This document shows, piece by piece, positions 1-9,705 of a stretch of 64,000 nt of DNA; within the stretch, counting starts at the first letter, position 1, and every line of letters begins with the position of its first letter. The translations under genes were made by a program, and so were the position numbers. The notes beneath the pieces were generated by a model. The model saw nothing but the letters and a program-made list of their open reading frames with translations. It did no database searches and was not told the origin of the DNA. The stretch is from Nocardia aurantiaca (GTDB taxonomy: Bacteria > Actinomycetota > Actinomycetes > Mycobacteriales > Mycobacteriaceae): contig NZ_WMBB01000011.1 in NCBI RefSeq assembly GCF_009708175.1, positions 62,001-126,000 on the forward strand, read 5' to 3'.

Positions 1-445
1 AGTAGGTGATCGCCAGATCCACATCCTGCTGCCGCACCGCGGGCACCGAATCCACCGGCATCAGATCGACCAGCCGTACCCGCAGCCCGGAGTGCTCGGC
101 GCGCAGGCGTGCGACCGCCGGCAAGGCCAGCGGCAGTTGTGCGGTACGGAAGGTGGCCACGGTCAGCACACCGGTGACGGCCGCCCCGGTGGCGGTCACC
201 GCGCTCTCGGCTTCCTCGAGCGCGGCGAGGATGCGGGAGGTGTGATCGACCAGTACCCGACCGGCGTGGGTCAGGCGCAGCACGCGCCCCTGTCTGCGGG
301 TCAGCACCGCGCCCACTTCGTCCTCGAGAATCCGCAGTTGCTGTGAGACTGCCGAGGTGGTGATGCCGTGCAATTCCGACACGGCCGTCATGGTGGTGTG
401 CTCGGCGAGGTCCCGCAGCAGGATCAGGCGTCGTATGTCGTACAT
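1..445 (-). CDS. LysR-family transcriptional regulator (N-terminal part, cut by window edge)
   Basis: The reverse strand encodes at least 148 residues from an ATG at 445 and runs off the left edge. Residues 1-60 form a LysR winged helix-turn-helix, including the stretch MTAVSELHGITTSAVSQQLR. A linker helix and the start of the effector-binding domain follow. The gene is divergent from the ABC importer operon at 711, the usual arrangement for a LysR regulator and its target. Role as regulator of the sulfur-scavenging operon is inference; the ligand cannot be told from this fragment. Confidence 0.9.
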   Translation of the reverse strand, partial: MYDIRRLILLRDLAEHTTMTAVSELHGITTSAVSQQLRILEDEVGAVLTRRQGRVLRLTHAGRVLVDHTSRILAALEEAESAVTATGAAVTGVLTVATFRTAQLPLALPAVARLRAEHSGLRVRLVDLMPVDSVPAVRQQDVDLAITY

Positions 446-710
446 GGACCCTCGTTTCTGCTGCCGTGCTTCGACATTCATCATCGAATCGAGCAATCGG
501 CGAGAGAATCCTTACGATCAGAACGATTCTGTGCACTTCGCCTTCACCTGCCGCGACACCGTGCATAAAAACTGAACGAATCGCAAAGTTCAGCTTCGTT
601 GTTCGCCACTTCGGGCCTGTGCACACTTCAGTTTCATCGCAGCACCCTTTCTGCGAATCCCTTCCCAGGCGGCAGCGCGTTCGTTGTCGTACGAACTTTC
701 GGAGCACCCG
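446..710 (+). promoter_or_regulatory. Divergent promoter region with conserved sulfur-island leader (copy B)
   Basis: This 265-nt non-coding gap separates LysR from the importer operon. From 572 to about 640 it carries a sequence that recurs upstream of the genes starting at 15029 and 16812. Shared cores are CTGAACGAATC, then CGAAG-like, TTGTTCGCC, CTTCGG and GCACACT. An A/T-rich CATAAAA at 564-570 could be a -10 element, which would place the conserved block at the 5' end of the transcript. A GGAG ribosome site at 701-704 precedes the ATG at 711. Whether the block acts as DNA operator or leader RNA is unknown. Confidence 0.6.
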
Positions 711-2273
711 ATGAGATTTTCCTTTTCCGGCGGTCGTCGGCTGATCGCCGCGCTCGCGGTGGGCGCGAGCGTGCTCGCCGCGGGCTGCGGCTCGGCGCTG
801 GGCGGCGACTCCGGGGCGGGAGGCGCCCCGGACGCGAATCACACGTTGACCCTCGCCCTGTCCAGACAGTTCACCGGCGTGAACCCGCACAACGGCGGTT
901 CTCCCGACAGCGACGGCTCGGTCAAGGCCACGGTCTACGAAGCGCTCACCGCGCTCGACCCCAATGGACAGGTCCAGCCGCGGCTGGCCACGTCGTGGAC
1001 CAATCCCACACCGCTCGAGTGGCGCTTCACCCTGCGCGAGGGGGTCAGCTTCTCGGACGGAACACCGCTGACCGCTCGAGAGGTGGCATGGAATTTCGGC
1101 GAACTGCTCGATCCCGCCACCAAGAGCCAACTCGGGGCACAGTTGAAGATCTACACCGAGTCGGTGAGCGCCGAGGGCGCCAACGTGGTGGTGTTCCATC
1201 TGAAACTACCGGCCATCGATCTGCCCTCGCGCCTGTGGAACTTCTACATCACGACCCAGAGGTTCTGGGACACCGGCAATCGCAACACCCAGGCACTGGG
1301 TACTGGCCCGTACGTGCTGAACTCCATCGACCTCGAGAACGGCGCCGAGCTCACCGCCAACCCGGCCTATTGGGGGACCAAGCCGGCCTTCGAGCACGTG
1401 AAGTACCGGGTGCTGCCCTCGGAGGCCGCGCGGGTTTCGGCGGTGCAGACCGGTGAGGTCGACATCGCGCTGAACCTGGATCCGCTGAGCCTGGACCAGT
1501 TCTCGGGCAACAAGACCTACCACTCGACGCTGTCGGACAGCTCGTGGGTTCAGGTCATCTCGATCAACACCAACAAGGGCGGCCCGCTCGCCGATGTGCG
1601 CGTGCGCCAAGCCCTCAACTACGCCATCGACAAGAAGTCGATCATCTCGGGCCTGCTCAAAGGCGCCGTCTCACCATTGCAGGGCCAAGTTCTCGCACCG
1701 CCGTTCTACGAACCCAATCCCTCGGTCGGCGCCTACGACTACAACCCGGACAAGGCACGAGCGCTGCTGGCCGAGGCCGGCCATTCCGGTGACGTCGTGC
1801 TCGACCTCGACATCCCGTCCGGCACGTACGCCGCGGGCACCGCGATCGGGCAGGCCGTAGCCCAGCAGGCCGCCGCGGTGGGTATCAAGATCAGAATCAG
1901 TGAGACGCCGTTCCCGGCCTGGCTCGCGCGCCAGAACGGGCCCAGCGATCAAGCCGCCGATCTCGTCTACATCGGGTGGGGCGGCTACTACAAGAACGGG
2001 TGGACGATCTTCGACCCGTTCACGGGCAAATCGCGCTACCCGCAGAGCAATATCACCGATCCGGTTTTCGACGATCTGATCAACCGGCTCCAAGCCGCCA
2101 CCGACCCGGCCACCGCACGCGATCTGGCCGATCAGGCCACCGCGCGCTACCACGACCAGGCCGAGACCGTCTTCCTGTGGCCGGGCACCTTCAGCGCCCT
2201 GGTCCGCGACGGTCTCACCTGGACCCCCCGCACCACCCGATACCTCTACGCACAGGAAGTCGGCCGAGCATGA
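711..2273 (+). CDS. ABC transporter substrate-binding lipoprotein (SBP_bac_5 family)
   Basis: This 520-residue protein begins with a positively charged n-region, a hydrophobic core and the lipobox LAAGC at about residues 22-26, so it should be an acylated binding protein outside the membrane. The rest matches the DppA/OppA/GsiB family: a TYEALTALDPNG-type segment near residue 80 and the NTNKGGPLADVRVRQALNYA segment near residue 290. ATG 711 was chosen over an upstream in-frame TTG at 684 because it has GGAG at good spacing and starts a clean signal peptide. It overlaps the downstream monooxygenase by ATGA. Context suggests an organosulfur ligand; family membership alone would allow peptides, opines or nickel. 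Confidence 0.92.
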   Translation: MRFSFSGGRRLIAALAVGASVLAAGCGSALGGDSGAGGAPDANHTLTLALSRQFTGVNPHNGGSPDSDGSVKATVYEALTALDPNGQVQPRLATSWTNPTPLEWRFTLREGVSFSDGTPLTAREVAWNFGELLDPATKSQLGAQLKIYTESVSAEGANVVVFHLKLPAIDLPSRLWNFYITTQRFWDTGNRNTQALGTGPYVLNSIDLENGAELTANPAYWGTKPAFEHVKYRVLPSEAARVSAVQTGEVDIALNLDPLSLDQFSGNKTYHSTLSDSSWVQVISINTNKGGPLADVRVRQALNYAIDKKSIISGLLKGAVSPLQGQVLAPPFYEPNPSVGAYDYNPDKARALLAEAGHSGDVVLDLDIPSGTYAAGTAIGQAVAQQAAAVGIKIRISETPFPAWLARQNGPSDQAADLVYIGWGGYYKNGWTIFDPFTGKSRYPQSNITDPVFDDLINRLQAATDPATARDLADQATARYHDQAETVFLWPGTFSALVRDGLTWTPRTTRYLYAQEVGRA

Positions 2274-3622
2274 GCCAACGGCAGCTGTTTCTCGCCGGAT
2301 ACATTCTCTTCCCCGGAAACCACTACATCGGAGCCTGGCGCCACCCCTACTCCGAACGCGACTTCAACGACCGCGCCCTGTTCGAGGATGTCGGTCGCAC
2401 CCTGGAACGCGCCAAGTTCGACATGGCTTTCATCCCCGAAACACTCGCCCACAACCCGAATTTCGCACGCTTCGGCCTCAGCAACGCGCTCAAGCACGAA
2501 CCCACTCAACTGGCCGCGGTGATCGCGGGCGCCACCCGGCATCTGGGCATCGGGGTGACCCTGTCGGCCAGCTACAACGCGCCCTACCACCTGGCCCGCA
2601 CCCTGGGCAGTCTCGACCAGTTCAGCGGCGGCCGGGTGGCCTGGAACATCATCATGAGCAAGGGCGAAGCGACGCGGGCGAACTTCCCGTTCGTCGAGGA
2701 ACTCGACCGTGAGCAGCTCTACGACCGCGGCGATGAGGTCGTGGAATCGACTGTCGCACTGTGGGATTCCTGGTCGGCCGATGCGCTCGTGGTCGACAAG
2801 CAGACCGGCGTGTTCGCCGACCCCGCACAGATCGCCACACCCGACTACCACGGCAAGTACGTCCAGGTGCGCGGACCGCTCACCCTGCCGCCATCCCCGC
2901 AAGGAAAACCGGTCCTGATCCAGGCCGGAGATTCCCCGCGCGGCAGACGATTCGGCGCGAAATGGGCCGAGCTGGTCTTCGCCATCGAGAACAACGAGAC
3001 CGATTTGCGCGCCAAGCGCGATGACTTGCGGCGGCTCGCCGGCGAGGCCGGCCGCGACCCCGACAGCATCAAGCTCATCGCCGCCGTCCAGCCGATCATC
3101 GGTGAAACCACCGAGATCGCCCGTGCACGACAGCAATTCCTCAACACTCTCATCGGTGTCGACGCCGCGGTGGCCTTCCTGAGCCAGTTCGTTCGCGTCG
3201 ATCTCACCGGACTCGACCCGGATTTGCGGTTCACCGATGCCGTCGCTCAACGCGCCACCGACGCCACCGCCGGTGTCCGGTTACTCGAGAACCTGACCGC
3301 CCTCGCGGAAGGGAACGGGGAGACCCTCGGCAGCGAACTGTCCCTGGGCGAGGTCGCCCGCCACTTCGGCGCCAGTGAGTTCACTCCGCAGCTGGTGGGC
3401 ACCGGCGCCGAAGTCGCCGATCAGCTGGCCCGGCTGTTCGAAGCCGACGCCGTCGACGGATACGTACTTTCCCCCACCCATTTTCCCGGTGCCTTCGACG
3501 ACATCGCCCGCGCGGTGGTGCCGGAGTTGCAGCGGCGCGGCATCTTCCGCACCGAATACGCCGACACCACACTGCGTGGCAATCTCGCCGGGCGCCGCTA
3601 CTCCCCCGGAGCCGGGGCATGA
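2270..3622 (+). CDS. LLM-class flavin-dependent monooxygenase (NtaA/SnaA/DszA family)
   Basis: This 450-residue TIM-barrel enzyme is of the bacterial-luciferase fold. Family landmarks are the YNAPYHLARTLGSLDQFSGG segment near residue 110, the VAWNIIMS strand after it, a SPQGKPVLIQAGDSPRG phosphate-binding stretch near residue 210, and the C-terminal LFEADAVDGYVLSPTHFPGA segment. Known relatives use FMNH2 from a separate reductase to oxidise sulfones, chelators or pristinamycin precursors. Here the gene lies between the binding protein and the first permease with 4-base overlaps on both sides, which ties its substrate to that importer. Exact substrate is not visible. Confidence 0.92.
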   Translation: MSQRQLFLAGYILFPGNHYIGAWRHPYSERDFNDRALFEDVGRTLERAKFDMAFIPETLAHNPNFARFGLSNALKHEPTQLAAVIAGATRHLGIGVTLSASYNAPYHLARTLGSLDQFSGGRVAWNIIMSKGEATRANFPFVEELDREQLYDRGDEVVESTVALWDSWSADALVVDKQTGVFADPAQIATPDYHGKYVQVRGPLTLPPSPQGKPVLIQAGDSPRGRRFGAKWAELVFAIENNETDLRAKRDDLRRLAGEAGRDPDSIKLIAAVQPIIGETTEIARARQQFLNTLIGVDAAVAFLSQFVRVDLTGLDPDLRFTDAVAQRATDATAGVRLLENLTALAEGNGETLGSELSLGEVARHFGASEFTPQLVGTGAEVADQLARLFEADAVDGYVLSPTHFPGAFDDIARAVVPELQRRGIFRTEYADTTLRGNLAGRRYSPGAGA

Positions 3623-4575
3623 CCGCGGTGCACACCGGCCGGGTGCTGCGGCTACCGCTGTCAGCGCGCTATCTGGCACGGCGGGTGCTCACCGGTCTGC
3701 TGGCGGTCTGGGGCGCGGTCACCCTGGTGTTCTTCGCATTGTCCGCGAGCGGCAATCCGGCGGTCATGCTCGTCGCGCCCGACGCTCCGGCGGGCGAGTT
3801 GCAGCGAGTGAGCCGGCTCTATGGTTTCGACCGGCCCCTCTACGAGCAGTATGTACGCTTCCTGGTGAACGTACTCACCGGAAATTTTCCGAAATCGTTG
3901 CGCTACAACAGCGATCCGCTGACGCTGGCACTGGATCGCCTGGCCCCGAGCGCGACGCTCGGGGCCACCGCACTGGCGTGCGGAATCCTCGCGGGCGGCA
4001 GCATCGGATATGTGGCCGCCACCGGGCGGTCACCGTGGTTGCGCCGATTGCCGGTATCGGTGGCCACGGTGCTCGACGCCATCCCCGGCTTCTTCCTCGC
4101 GGTCCTGCTGGTGCTGTTGTTCTCGGTGACCCTGCACTGGCTGCCCTCGCGCGGCGCGGGATCGCTCGCCCATCTCGTGCTGCCGGCGCTGACATTGGGA
4201 ATCTTCTTCGTGCCCAGCATTTCCCGGGTCTTCCGGACCGCGCTGGTGGAGGTCCTCGACTCCGATCACGTGCGGACGGCGCGGGCGAAGGGCCTGCACC
4301 CGGTCCGGCTGACGCTACGTCATGTGGTGGGCAACTCGCTGGGACCCACGCTCAACGTGCTCGGCATCCAAGCCGGAGTGCTGCTCGGCGGGGCCGTGGT
4401 AACCGAGTCCATCTTCTCTTGGCCCGGTATCGGGCAGCTGTCGGTGAACGCGGTGCAGAACCGCGACCACCCGTTGGTTCTGGCGTGCGTGCTGGTGATC
4501 GCGATCGGGTTCGCGGCGATCAATCTGGCGGTGGATGTTTTGGCGGCACTGGTCGATCCGAGGATCGGGCGATGA
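3619..4575 (+). CDS. ABC transporter permease, DppB/GsiC type
   Basis: This 318-residue inner-membrane protein has an N-terminal helix (about residues 15-40), a periplasmic segment with the family pattern YGFDRPLYEQYVRF, and a C-terminal block of membrane segments. The EAA-type coupling loop reads DSDHVRTARAKGLHPVRL near residue 215, where the permease meets the ATPase. Length and layout fit DppB, GsiC and OppB. It starts in the stop codon of the monooxygenase and its own stop overlaps the next permease, so the products are translationally coupled. Confidence 0.93.
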   Translation: MTAVHTGRVLRLPLSARYLARRVLTGLLAVWGAVTLVFFALSASGNPAVMLVAPDAPAGELQRVSRLYGFDRPLYEQYVRFLVNVLTGNFPKSLRYNSDPLTLALDRLAPSATLGATALACGILAGGSIGYVAATGRSPWLRRLPVSVATVLDAIPGFFLAVLLVLLFSVTLHWLPSRGAGSLAHLVLPALTLGIFFVPSISRVFRTALVEVLDSDHVRTARAKGLHPVRLTLRHVVGNSLGPTLNVLGIQAGVLLGGAVVTESIFSWPGIGQLSVNAVQNRDHPLVLACVLVIAIGFAAINLAVDVLAALVDPRIGR

Positions 4576-5468
4576 GCGCGACGACCCGGCGACCGATCGT
4601 GGGCGTGCTAGGAGGAACGCTCTTGGCGGTGCTGGTACTGGCATCGATGGCCGCGCCGCTGCTCACCTCGCACGGGCCCCTCGACCAGGATCTGACCGCC
4701 GTACTGCGTCCGCCCGGCACCAACCACTGGTTCGGCACCGACGAACTCGGCCGCGACGTCTACACCCGGGTGCTCTACGGCGGCCGGATCGCCTTGGCGG
4801 TCACCACGATCGCCGCCGTCATCGCCGCCGCGCTCGGGCTGCTGCTGGGCCTGCTGGGTGCGTTGTTCGGCGGTTGGGTCGACGGTCTCGTCGGACGCCT
4901 TGCCGACGTGCAACTGGCCATTCCGACCATCGTGCTCGCGCTGGTGATCCTGTCGTTCGTCGGCAACTCACTGCCACCGCTGATCGCCGTGCTGGTCTGC
5001 AGCTCATGGGTGCTGACCTTCCGGGTAGTACGCGGGCACGCCCAGGCCATCATGGGCCGGCCCTTCATCGAGGCGGCGCGGCTGTCGGGCGCCCGGCGCC
5101 GCGACGTCGCGATCCGCCACCTGCTGCCCGGTGTACTGCCACTGTTCATCGTGGCGTTCACCCTCAACGCCTCGGCGATCCTGCTGCTCGAATCGAGTCT
5201 GGGCTTTCTGGGCCTCGGTGTGCAGCCGCCGACCCCCGATTGGGGCTCGATGGACGCCAGCGGTCAGGCGCGGCTGGACAACGCCGCGTGGGTGGCGCTG
5301 TTTCCCGGCGCCGCGCTGATTCTCGCGGTCGTCGGATTCCAGCTGACCGGCGACGCCTTGGCCGAACGCTTTCAAACAGGCGGACAGGCGCCGCGCCGCC
5401 ACCGACCGGGCCGACACGCGACCGAGACGAATGCCGCGGCCGATGCCGACAAGGAGAAGACGCCATGA
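4572..5468 (+). CDS. ABC transporter permease, DppC/GsiD type
   Basis: This 298-residue permease pairs with the preceding DppB-type subunit. After the first membrane helix (about residues 14-34) comes the DppC hallmark HWFGTDELGRDVYTRVLYGG near residue 55. The coupling loop is GRPFIEAARLSGARRRDVAI near residue 165, followed by LLLESSLGFLGLGVQPPTPD near residue 205, conserved in this subunit type. It overlaps its neighbours by 4 bases at both ends. The 30-residue Arg/Pro/Thr-rich cytoplasmic tail has no recognisable domain. Confidence 0.93.
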   Translation: MSATTRRPIVGVLGGTLLAVLVLASMAAPLLTSHGPLDQDLTAVLRPPGTNHWFGTDELGRDVYTRVLYGGRIALAVTTIAAVIAAALGLLLGLLGALFGGWVDGLVGRLADVQLAIPTIVLALVILSFVGNSLPPLIAVLVCSSWVLTFRVVRGHAQAIMGRPFIEAARLSGARRRDVAIRHLLPGVLPLFIVAFTLNASAILLLESSLGFLGLGVQPPTPDWGSMDASGQARLDNAAWVALFPGAALILAVVGFQLTGDALAERFQTGGQAPRRHRPGRHATETNAAADADKEKTP

Positions 5469-7153
5469 CCACAAGCCTGCTGACCACCGCCGAAATCGCG
5501 GCTGGGCCGCCCGCGGAACCTGTTGCGGTGGTAGAGGATCTGCGCGTCGCACTCGACGCGCCCGGTGCGGACTCGGTGCTGGTGCACGGGGTCTCACTCG
5601 AGGTCGCCCCCGGAGAAACAGTCGGATTGGTCGGGGAGTCCGGCTCGGGAAAAACATTGACGGCCATGGGCATTGCCGGGCTGCTGCCACGCGGTGTGCG
5701 AATAGCCGGCGGACGTGTCCTGCTCTCGGGAGTGGATCTCTCACAGGTGCCATCGCGGCGCCGAGCCCGGGCCGCGGCGGCACGGGCCGGCGTGGTGTTC
5801 CAGAACCCCACCGCCTCCCTCAATCCCCGGCTGACGATCGCCACACAGCTGCACGAGGCCCTGCCCCGGAATCTGCGCACCCGCCGCGAGCGGTCCGCGC
5901 GCGCCGCCGAGCTACTCGAACGAGTGGGCATCGGCGAGATCGGCAAAACCCTGGCCGCCTTCCCGCACGAACTGTCGGGCGGACTCAACCAGCGGGTGGT
6001 GATCGCGATGGCCCTGGCCCGCGATCCGGCACTGCTGATCGCCGATGAACCGACCACCGCCCTCGATGTCAGCGTGCAGGCGCAAGTGCTCGACCTGCTC
6101 GACGACCTCAAAAGCGAGCACGGGCTCGGGGTGCTGCTGGTCAGCCACGACATCGGGGTGATCGCCGACCGCAGCGACCGAGTGCATGTCATGTCGGCCG
6201 GCCGGATCGTGGAATCCGGCGCCACCGCCGAGGTGCTGCGCTCGCCACGACACGCCTATACACGCGGGCTGCTCGCGGCCACACCGGCCTTGCTACGGCG
6301 CGCCACACCGGTCTCCGGCAACTCCGGTCCCACTCGTGGTGCGCCGGTGCTGCTACGTGCCCAGTACCTCCACCGGTCCTTCCCGATAACAACACCTGGC
6401 CGGCTGCGCCGCGGTCGCCACATCGCATTGGATGGTGTCTCACTGGAGGTGCGGGCGGGCGCGGCCGTGGGAATCGTGGGCGAATCCGGTTCGGGCAAAA
6501 CGACTCTCGCGCGTCAGATCGTCGGTTTGGATCGTCCCGACAGCGGCACGATCGAGTACGACGGCCAGCCGTTGGACGCTCTGGACCGGACACAGACGCG
6601 CAGCTGGCGGCGCGCGGTGCAGTACGTCTTCCAGGACCCGTTCGGCGCCCTGGACCCTCGTGTGAGTGTCGGGCGATCGATCGCGGAGCCGTTGGAGCTC
6701 AACGGCGTCGATCTGCGGGGTGAATCGGTGCCCTCTCGGGTGCGGGCACTGCTCGAGGAGGTTGAGCTACCACCCGTTTACGCCGATCGGCTGCCGCACG
6801 AACTCTCCGGCGGCCAATTGCAGCGAGTGGTCATCGCACGGGCGCTGGCCAACGATCCGGCTCTGATCGTCGCCGACGAACCGGTATCGGCCCTGGACCT
6901 GGCCGTGCAGGCGCGCATCCTGCGTTTGCTCGAACGGCTGCGGCGCGAACGCGGGTTGACACTGCTACTCATCTCCCACGACCTTGCCGTGGTGCGGTTC
7001 CTGTGCGACGAACTGGTGGTGATGCGCCGCGGCCGAGTCGTCGAACACGGTCCCGCCCAACAGCTCTACGAGGCACCGCAACACCCGTACACCCAGGCGC
7101 TGCTGGCCGCGGTCCCCGGTAAGTCGATCGCCGATGTGGCGATTGCCGGGTGA
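5465..7153 (+). CDS. Fused double ABC ATPase (DppD-DppF / GsiA type)
   Basis: This 562-residue protein contains two complete nucleotide-binding domains that power the importer. Domain 1 has Walker A GESGSGKT at residues 57-64, a signature LSGGLNQ near 173 and Walker B LLIADEP near 193. Domain 2 has Walker A at about 339-346, LSGGQLQ near 447 and LIVADEP near 467. Each domain ends with the family's RHAYTRGLL or QHPYTQALL motif. In E. coli GsiA (glutathione importer) the two ATPases are fused in the same way; the Dpp and Opp systems use separate proteins. It closes the first operon just before a strong terminator. Confidence 0.94.
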   Translation: MTTSLLTTAEIAAGPPAEPVAVVEDLRVALDAPGADSVLVHGVSLEVAPGETVGLVGESGSGKTLTAMGIAGLLPRGVRIAGGRVLLSGVDLSQVPSRRRARAAAARAGVVFQNPTASLNPRLTIATQLHEALPRNLRTRRERSARAAELLERVGIGEIGKTLAAFPHELSGGLNQRVVIAMALARDPALLIADEPTTALDVSVQAQVLDLLDDLKSEHGLGVLLVSHDIGVIADRSDRVHVMSAGRIVESGATAEVLRSPRHAYTRGLLAATPALLRRATPVSGNSGPTRGAPVLLRAQYLHRSFPITTPGRLRRGRHIALDGVSLEVRAGAAVGIVGESGSGKTTLARQIVGLDRPDSGTIEYDGQPLDALDRTQTRSWRRAVQYVFQDPFGALDPRVSVGRSIAEPLELNGVDLRGESVPSRVRALLEEVELPPVYADRLPHELSGGQLQRVVIARALANDPALIVADEPVSALDLAVQARILRLLERLRRERGLTLLLISHDLAVVRFLCDELVVMRRGRVVEHGPAQQLYEAPQHPYTQALLAAVPGKSIADVAIAG

Positions 7154-7175
7154 TCCCCATACCGCGCTGACCGCC

Positions 7176-7208
7176 ACCGCCGCCCGGCCATACGGCCCGG
7201 GCGGCGGT
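7176..7208. terminator. Bidirectional terminator hairpin
   Basis: ACCGCCGCCCGG at 7176-7187 is perfectly complementary to CCGGGCGGCGGT at 7197-7208, with an extra CC/GG pair and a short ATAC loop. It lies in the 69-base gap between two convergent importer operons and would stop transcription from either side. There is no U tract, as is common in actinobacteria. Confidence 0.8.
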
Positions 7209-7222
7209 CGTCGCTCACACGC

Positions 7223-8845
7223 TCACATCACGCGAACCAGATCCTCGTCGGGCACCGGCGTCCCCGGCACCGCCGACAACAGCCGACGCGTGTAGTCGTG
7301 CTCCGGATTCTTGAGAATCTGTGTCGCAGGACCGGATTCCACCACCTGCCCGGCCCGCATGACGGTGACGTCGTCGGCGATCAACCGCACCACCCCCAGA
7401 TCATGGGTGATGAACAGGTAGGTCAAGCCGTTGCGGTACTGCAGGTCGACCAGCAGCTGCAGAATCTGTGCCTGCACCGACACATCCAGCGCCGACACCG
7501 CCTCGTCGAGAACCAGCACTCGTGGCCGCGCGGCCAGAGCCCTGGCGATGGCCACCCGCTGACGCTGGCCACCGGAAAGCTCGGCGGGCTTACGACGGCG
7601 AAGATCGTCCGGCAATGCCACCGCCTCCAGTAATTCGGTGACCCGCTCGCGCCGCCCGGCCCGGTCACCGACCAGCCCGAAGTTCACCAACGGCTCGGCG
7701 ATGATCCGCTCGACCTCGAACCGCGGATCCAGCGAGGAGTACGGGTTCTGGTAGACGAACTGGATCTGCCTGCGCAGGTCGCGTGAGCGCCGCGCGCTGG
7801 TCACGGCATCGCCGCCGAGCACGACCGAACCGCCGTCGGGTGCGGTGAGCCCCGCCGCGATCCGGGCCACCGTCGACTTGCCGGCCCCGGACTCCCCGAC
7901 CAGCGCATGCGTGGAACCGGTGGTGATGTCCAGCGACACCGAGTCCGCGGCACGAACTCCCGAAGAAAAACGCTTGCTTATCGCCCTCAGACTCAGCAGT
8001 ACCTCCTCGGCGGGGGCGGGCACCGGCCGCGGCCCGCGGACCGAGGGTTCGAGCCGCCCGCGATGCGCGGAGGGCGCGGCAGCCAGCAACGAGCGCGTGT
8101 ACTCCTCACGAGCGTTCTCGAAAATGGTTCGGGTACTGCCGGTTTCGATGATGCGGCCGTCGCGCATGACGATCATCCGATCCGAGCGCTCGCCGGCGAC
8201 ATCGAGATCGTGGGTGACGAGCAGGATTCCCAGCCCCAGCTCCTCGCGCAGCGAGGCCAGGTGATCGAGGATGTGCTTCTGCACGGTCACATCCAGCGCG
8301 GAGGTCGGCTCGTCGGCCACCAGCAGAGCAGGATCATTGGCCAGCGCGATCGCGATGAGTACCCGCTGTTTCATGCCCCCGGACAGCTCATGCGGATACT
8401 GCTCGAACACCCGGGCCGGCAGTCCCGCCAGTTCCAGTTTCGCCAGCGCCAGTGCGCGAGCGGGACCGGACTCGACGCGCCGGTGCAGTCGCAACGCGTC
8501 GAGCACCTGGGCGCCCACCCGCTTGACCGGGTTGAGAGACGTACCCGGATCCTGCGGAACGAATCCCACGAAGGGACCGCGTAGCCGCGACAGTCGGCGA
8601 TCACTCCAGGTCGAGATATCGCGTCCATCCAATTCCAGCGCTACCGCCTGCACCCTTGCCGAACTCGGCAGCAGCCGCAGCGCCGCATGCACGGTGGTGC
8701 TCTTGCCCGAGCCGGACTCCCCCACCACCGAGACGAATTCACCGGCGCCCACCTCGAGGGAGACCTGCTCGATCGACGGTTCGTCGTGCCCGCGGTAGTA
8801 CACGCTCAGTTCGCTGATCCGCAGCAGCGGGTGCTGTGCGTTCAT
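7223..8845 (-). CDS. Fused double ABC ATPase (GsiA type), second importer
   Basis: This 540-residue protein has the same layout as the ATPase at 5465-7153. Domain 1 carries Walker A GESGSGKST, signature LSGGMKQR and LLVADEP; domain 2 carries GESGAGKST, LSGGQRQR and VLVLDEAVSALD. Both halves keep the C-terminal YTRSLL or YTRRLL element. ATG 8845 sits in the stop codon of the upstream permease. It is the last gene of the leftward operon. In domain 2 the usual Glu-Pro after Walker B is Glu-Ala, a conservative change. Confidence 0.94.
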   Translation of the reverse strand: MNAQHPLLRISELSVYYRGHDEPSIEQVSLEVGAGEFVSVVGESGSGKSTTVHAALRLLPSSARVQAVALELDGRDISTWSDRRLSRLRGPFVGFVPQDPGTSLNPVKRVGAQVLDALRLHRRVESGPARALALAKLELAGLPARVFEQYPHELSGGMKQRVLIAIALANDPALLVADEPTSALDVTVQKHILDHLASLREELGLGILLVTHDLDVAGERSDRMIVMRDGRIIETGSTRTIFENAREEYTRSLLAAAPSAHRGRLEPSVRGPRPVPAPAEEVLLSLRAISKRFSSGVRAADSVSLDITTGSTHALVGESGAGKSTVARIAAGLTAPDGGSVVLGGDAVTSARRSRDLRRQIQFVYQNPYSSLDPRFEVERIIAEPLVNFGLVGDRAGRRERVTELLEAVALPDDLRRRKPAELSGGQRQRVAIARALAARPRVLVLDEAVSALDVSVQAQILQLLVDLQYRNGLTYLFITHDLGVVRLIADDVTVMRAGQVVESGPATQILKNPEHDYTRRLLSAVPGTPVPDEDLVRVM

Positions 8846-9705
8846 CGCGATTCTCCAATCGCTCGGCCGATTCGGTTGGCGGACAACACGACAACGGCGA
8901 TCAGGGCTCCGGGGAACAGGGCGATCCACGGATAAGTGGCCAGGAAGTCGCGGCCCTCGGCCACCGCGAGCCCCCATTCCGGTTGTGGTGGCGGCGCTCC
9001 GTAGCCCAGGAAGCCCAGCGCGGCCACCGCCAGCACCGCCGACCCGCATTCGAGCGCCGCGAGGGAGAGGACCGTGGTGACGGAATTGGGCAGCACGTGC
9101 TGGATCACCACACGCCAGAATCCGGCACCGGAGCCGTAGGCGGCCTCGACGTAGTCGGTTCCGGCGACCTCGAGCACCTTCGAACGCATCACGCGCGCGA
9201 AGGCCGCGATCGCGGAAGCACCCACTGCCACAGCGATATTGACGGTACCGTAGCCCAGTGCGGTGACCACCGTCATGGCCAGCAGCAGCCCCGGGACGGC
9301 CAGCAACACATCCACACAGCGCATGATCGCCGCGTCCACCCGCCCGCCGATGAATCCGCTGAGCAACCCGATCAGCGAACCGATGACGAAGGCGATCGCC
9401 ACCGCGAGCAATGTCGCGCTCACCGTCGTGGAGGTGCCGTAGATGGTGCGGGCCAGCAGATCCCGGCCCAGGCGGTCGGTGCCGAAGAGGTGAGCTGGGC
9501 TCGGCGGTGAGAAGCTGGCGTCGATGTCGCCCTCGGTCGGGCTGTATCCGGTGAACCACGACGGTGCCACCGCCCACCCCGCCACGAGCAGCAGCACCAA
9601 CCCTGAGACGCTCGAGCCAGGTCGAGCCAGTGCCCGGCGTACCAGTCGTGCGGGTCCGGCGATCATCTGTCGCGGTCCGGCGGAGGCGATCTCGAGTACC
9701 ATCAT
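8842..9705 (-). CDS. ABC transporter permease, DppC/GsiD type, second importer
   Basis: This 287-residue permease has an N-terminal membrane helix at about residues 31-50 and then the DppC signature HLFGTDRLGRDLLARTIYG near residue 75. The coupling loop includes VAGTDYVEAAYGSGAGFWRV near residue 180, and a C-terminal block includes ALGFLGYGAPPPQPEWGLAV. The start was set at the first of two tandem ATGs (9705), which overlaps the stop of the DppB-type gene. It works with the genes at 9702-10655 and 7223-8845. Confidence 0.93.
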   Translation of the reverse strand: MMVLEIASAGPRQMIAGPARLVRRALARPGSSVSGLVLLLVAGWAVAPSWFTGYSPTEGDIDASFSPPSPAHLFGTDRLGRDLLARTIYGTSTTVSATLLAVAIAFVIGSLIGLLSGFIGGRVDAAIMRCVDVLLAVPGLLLAMTVVTALGYGTVNIAVAVGASAIAAFARVMRSKVLEVAGTDYVEAAYGSGAGFWRVVIQHVLPNSVTTVLSLAALECGSAVLAVAALGFLGYGAPPPQPEWGLAVAEGRDFLATYPWIALFPGALIAVVVLSANRIGRAIGESR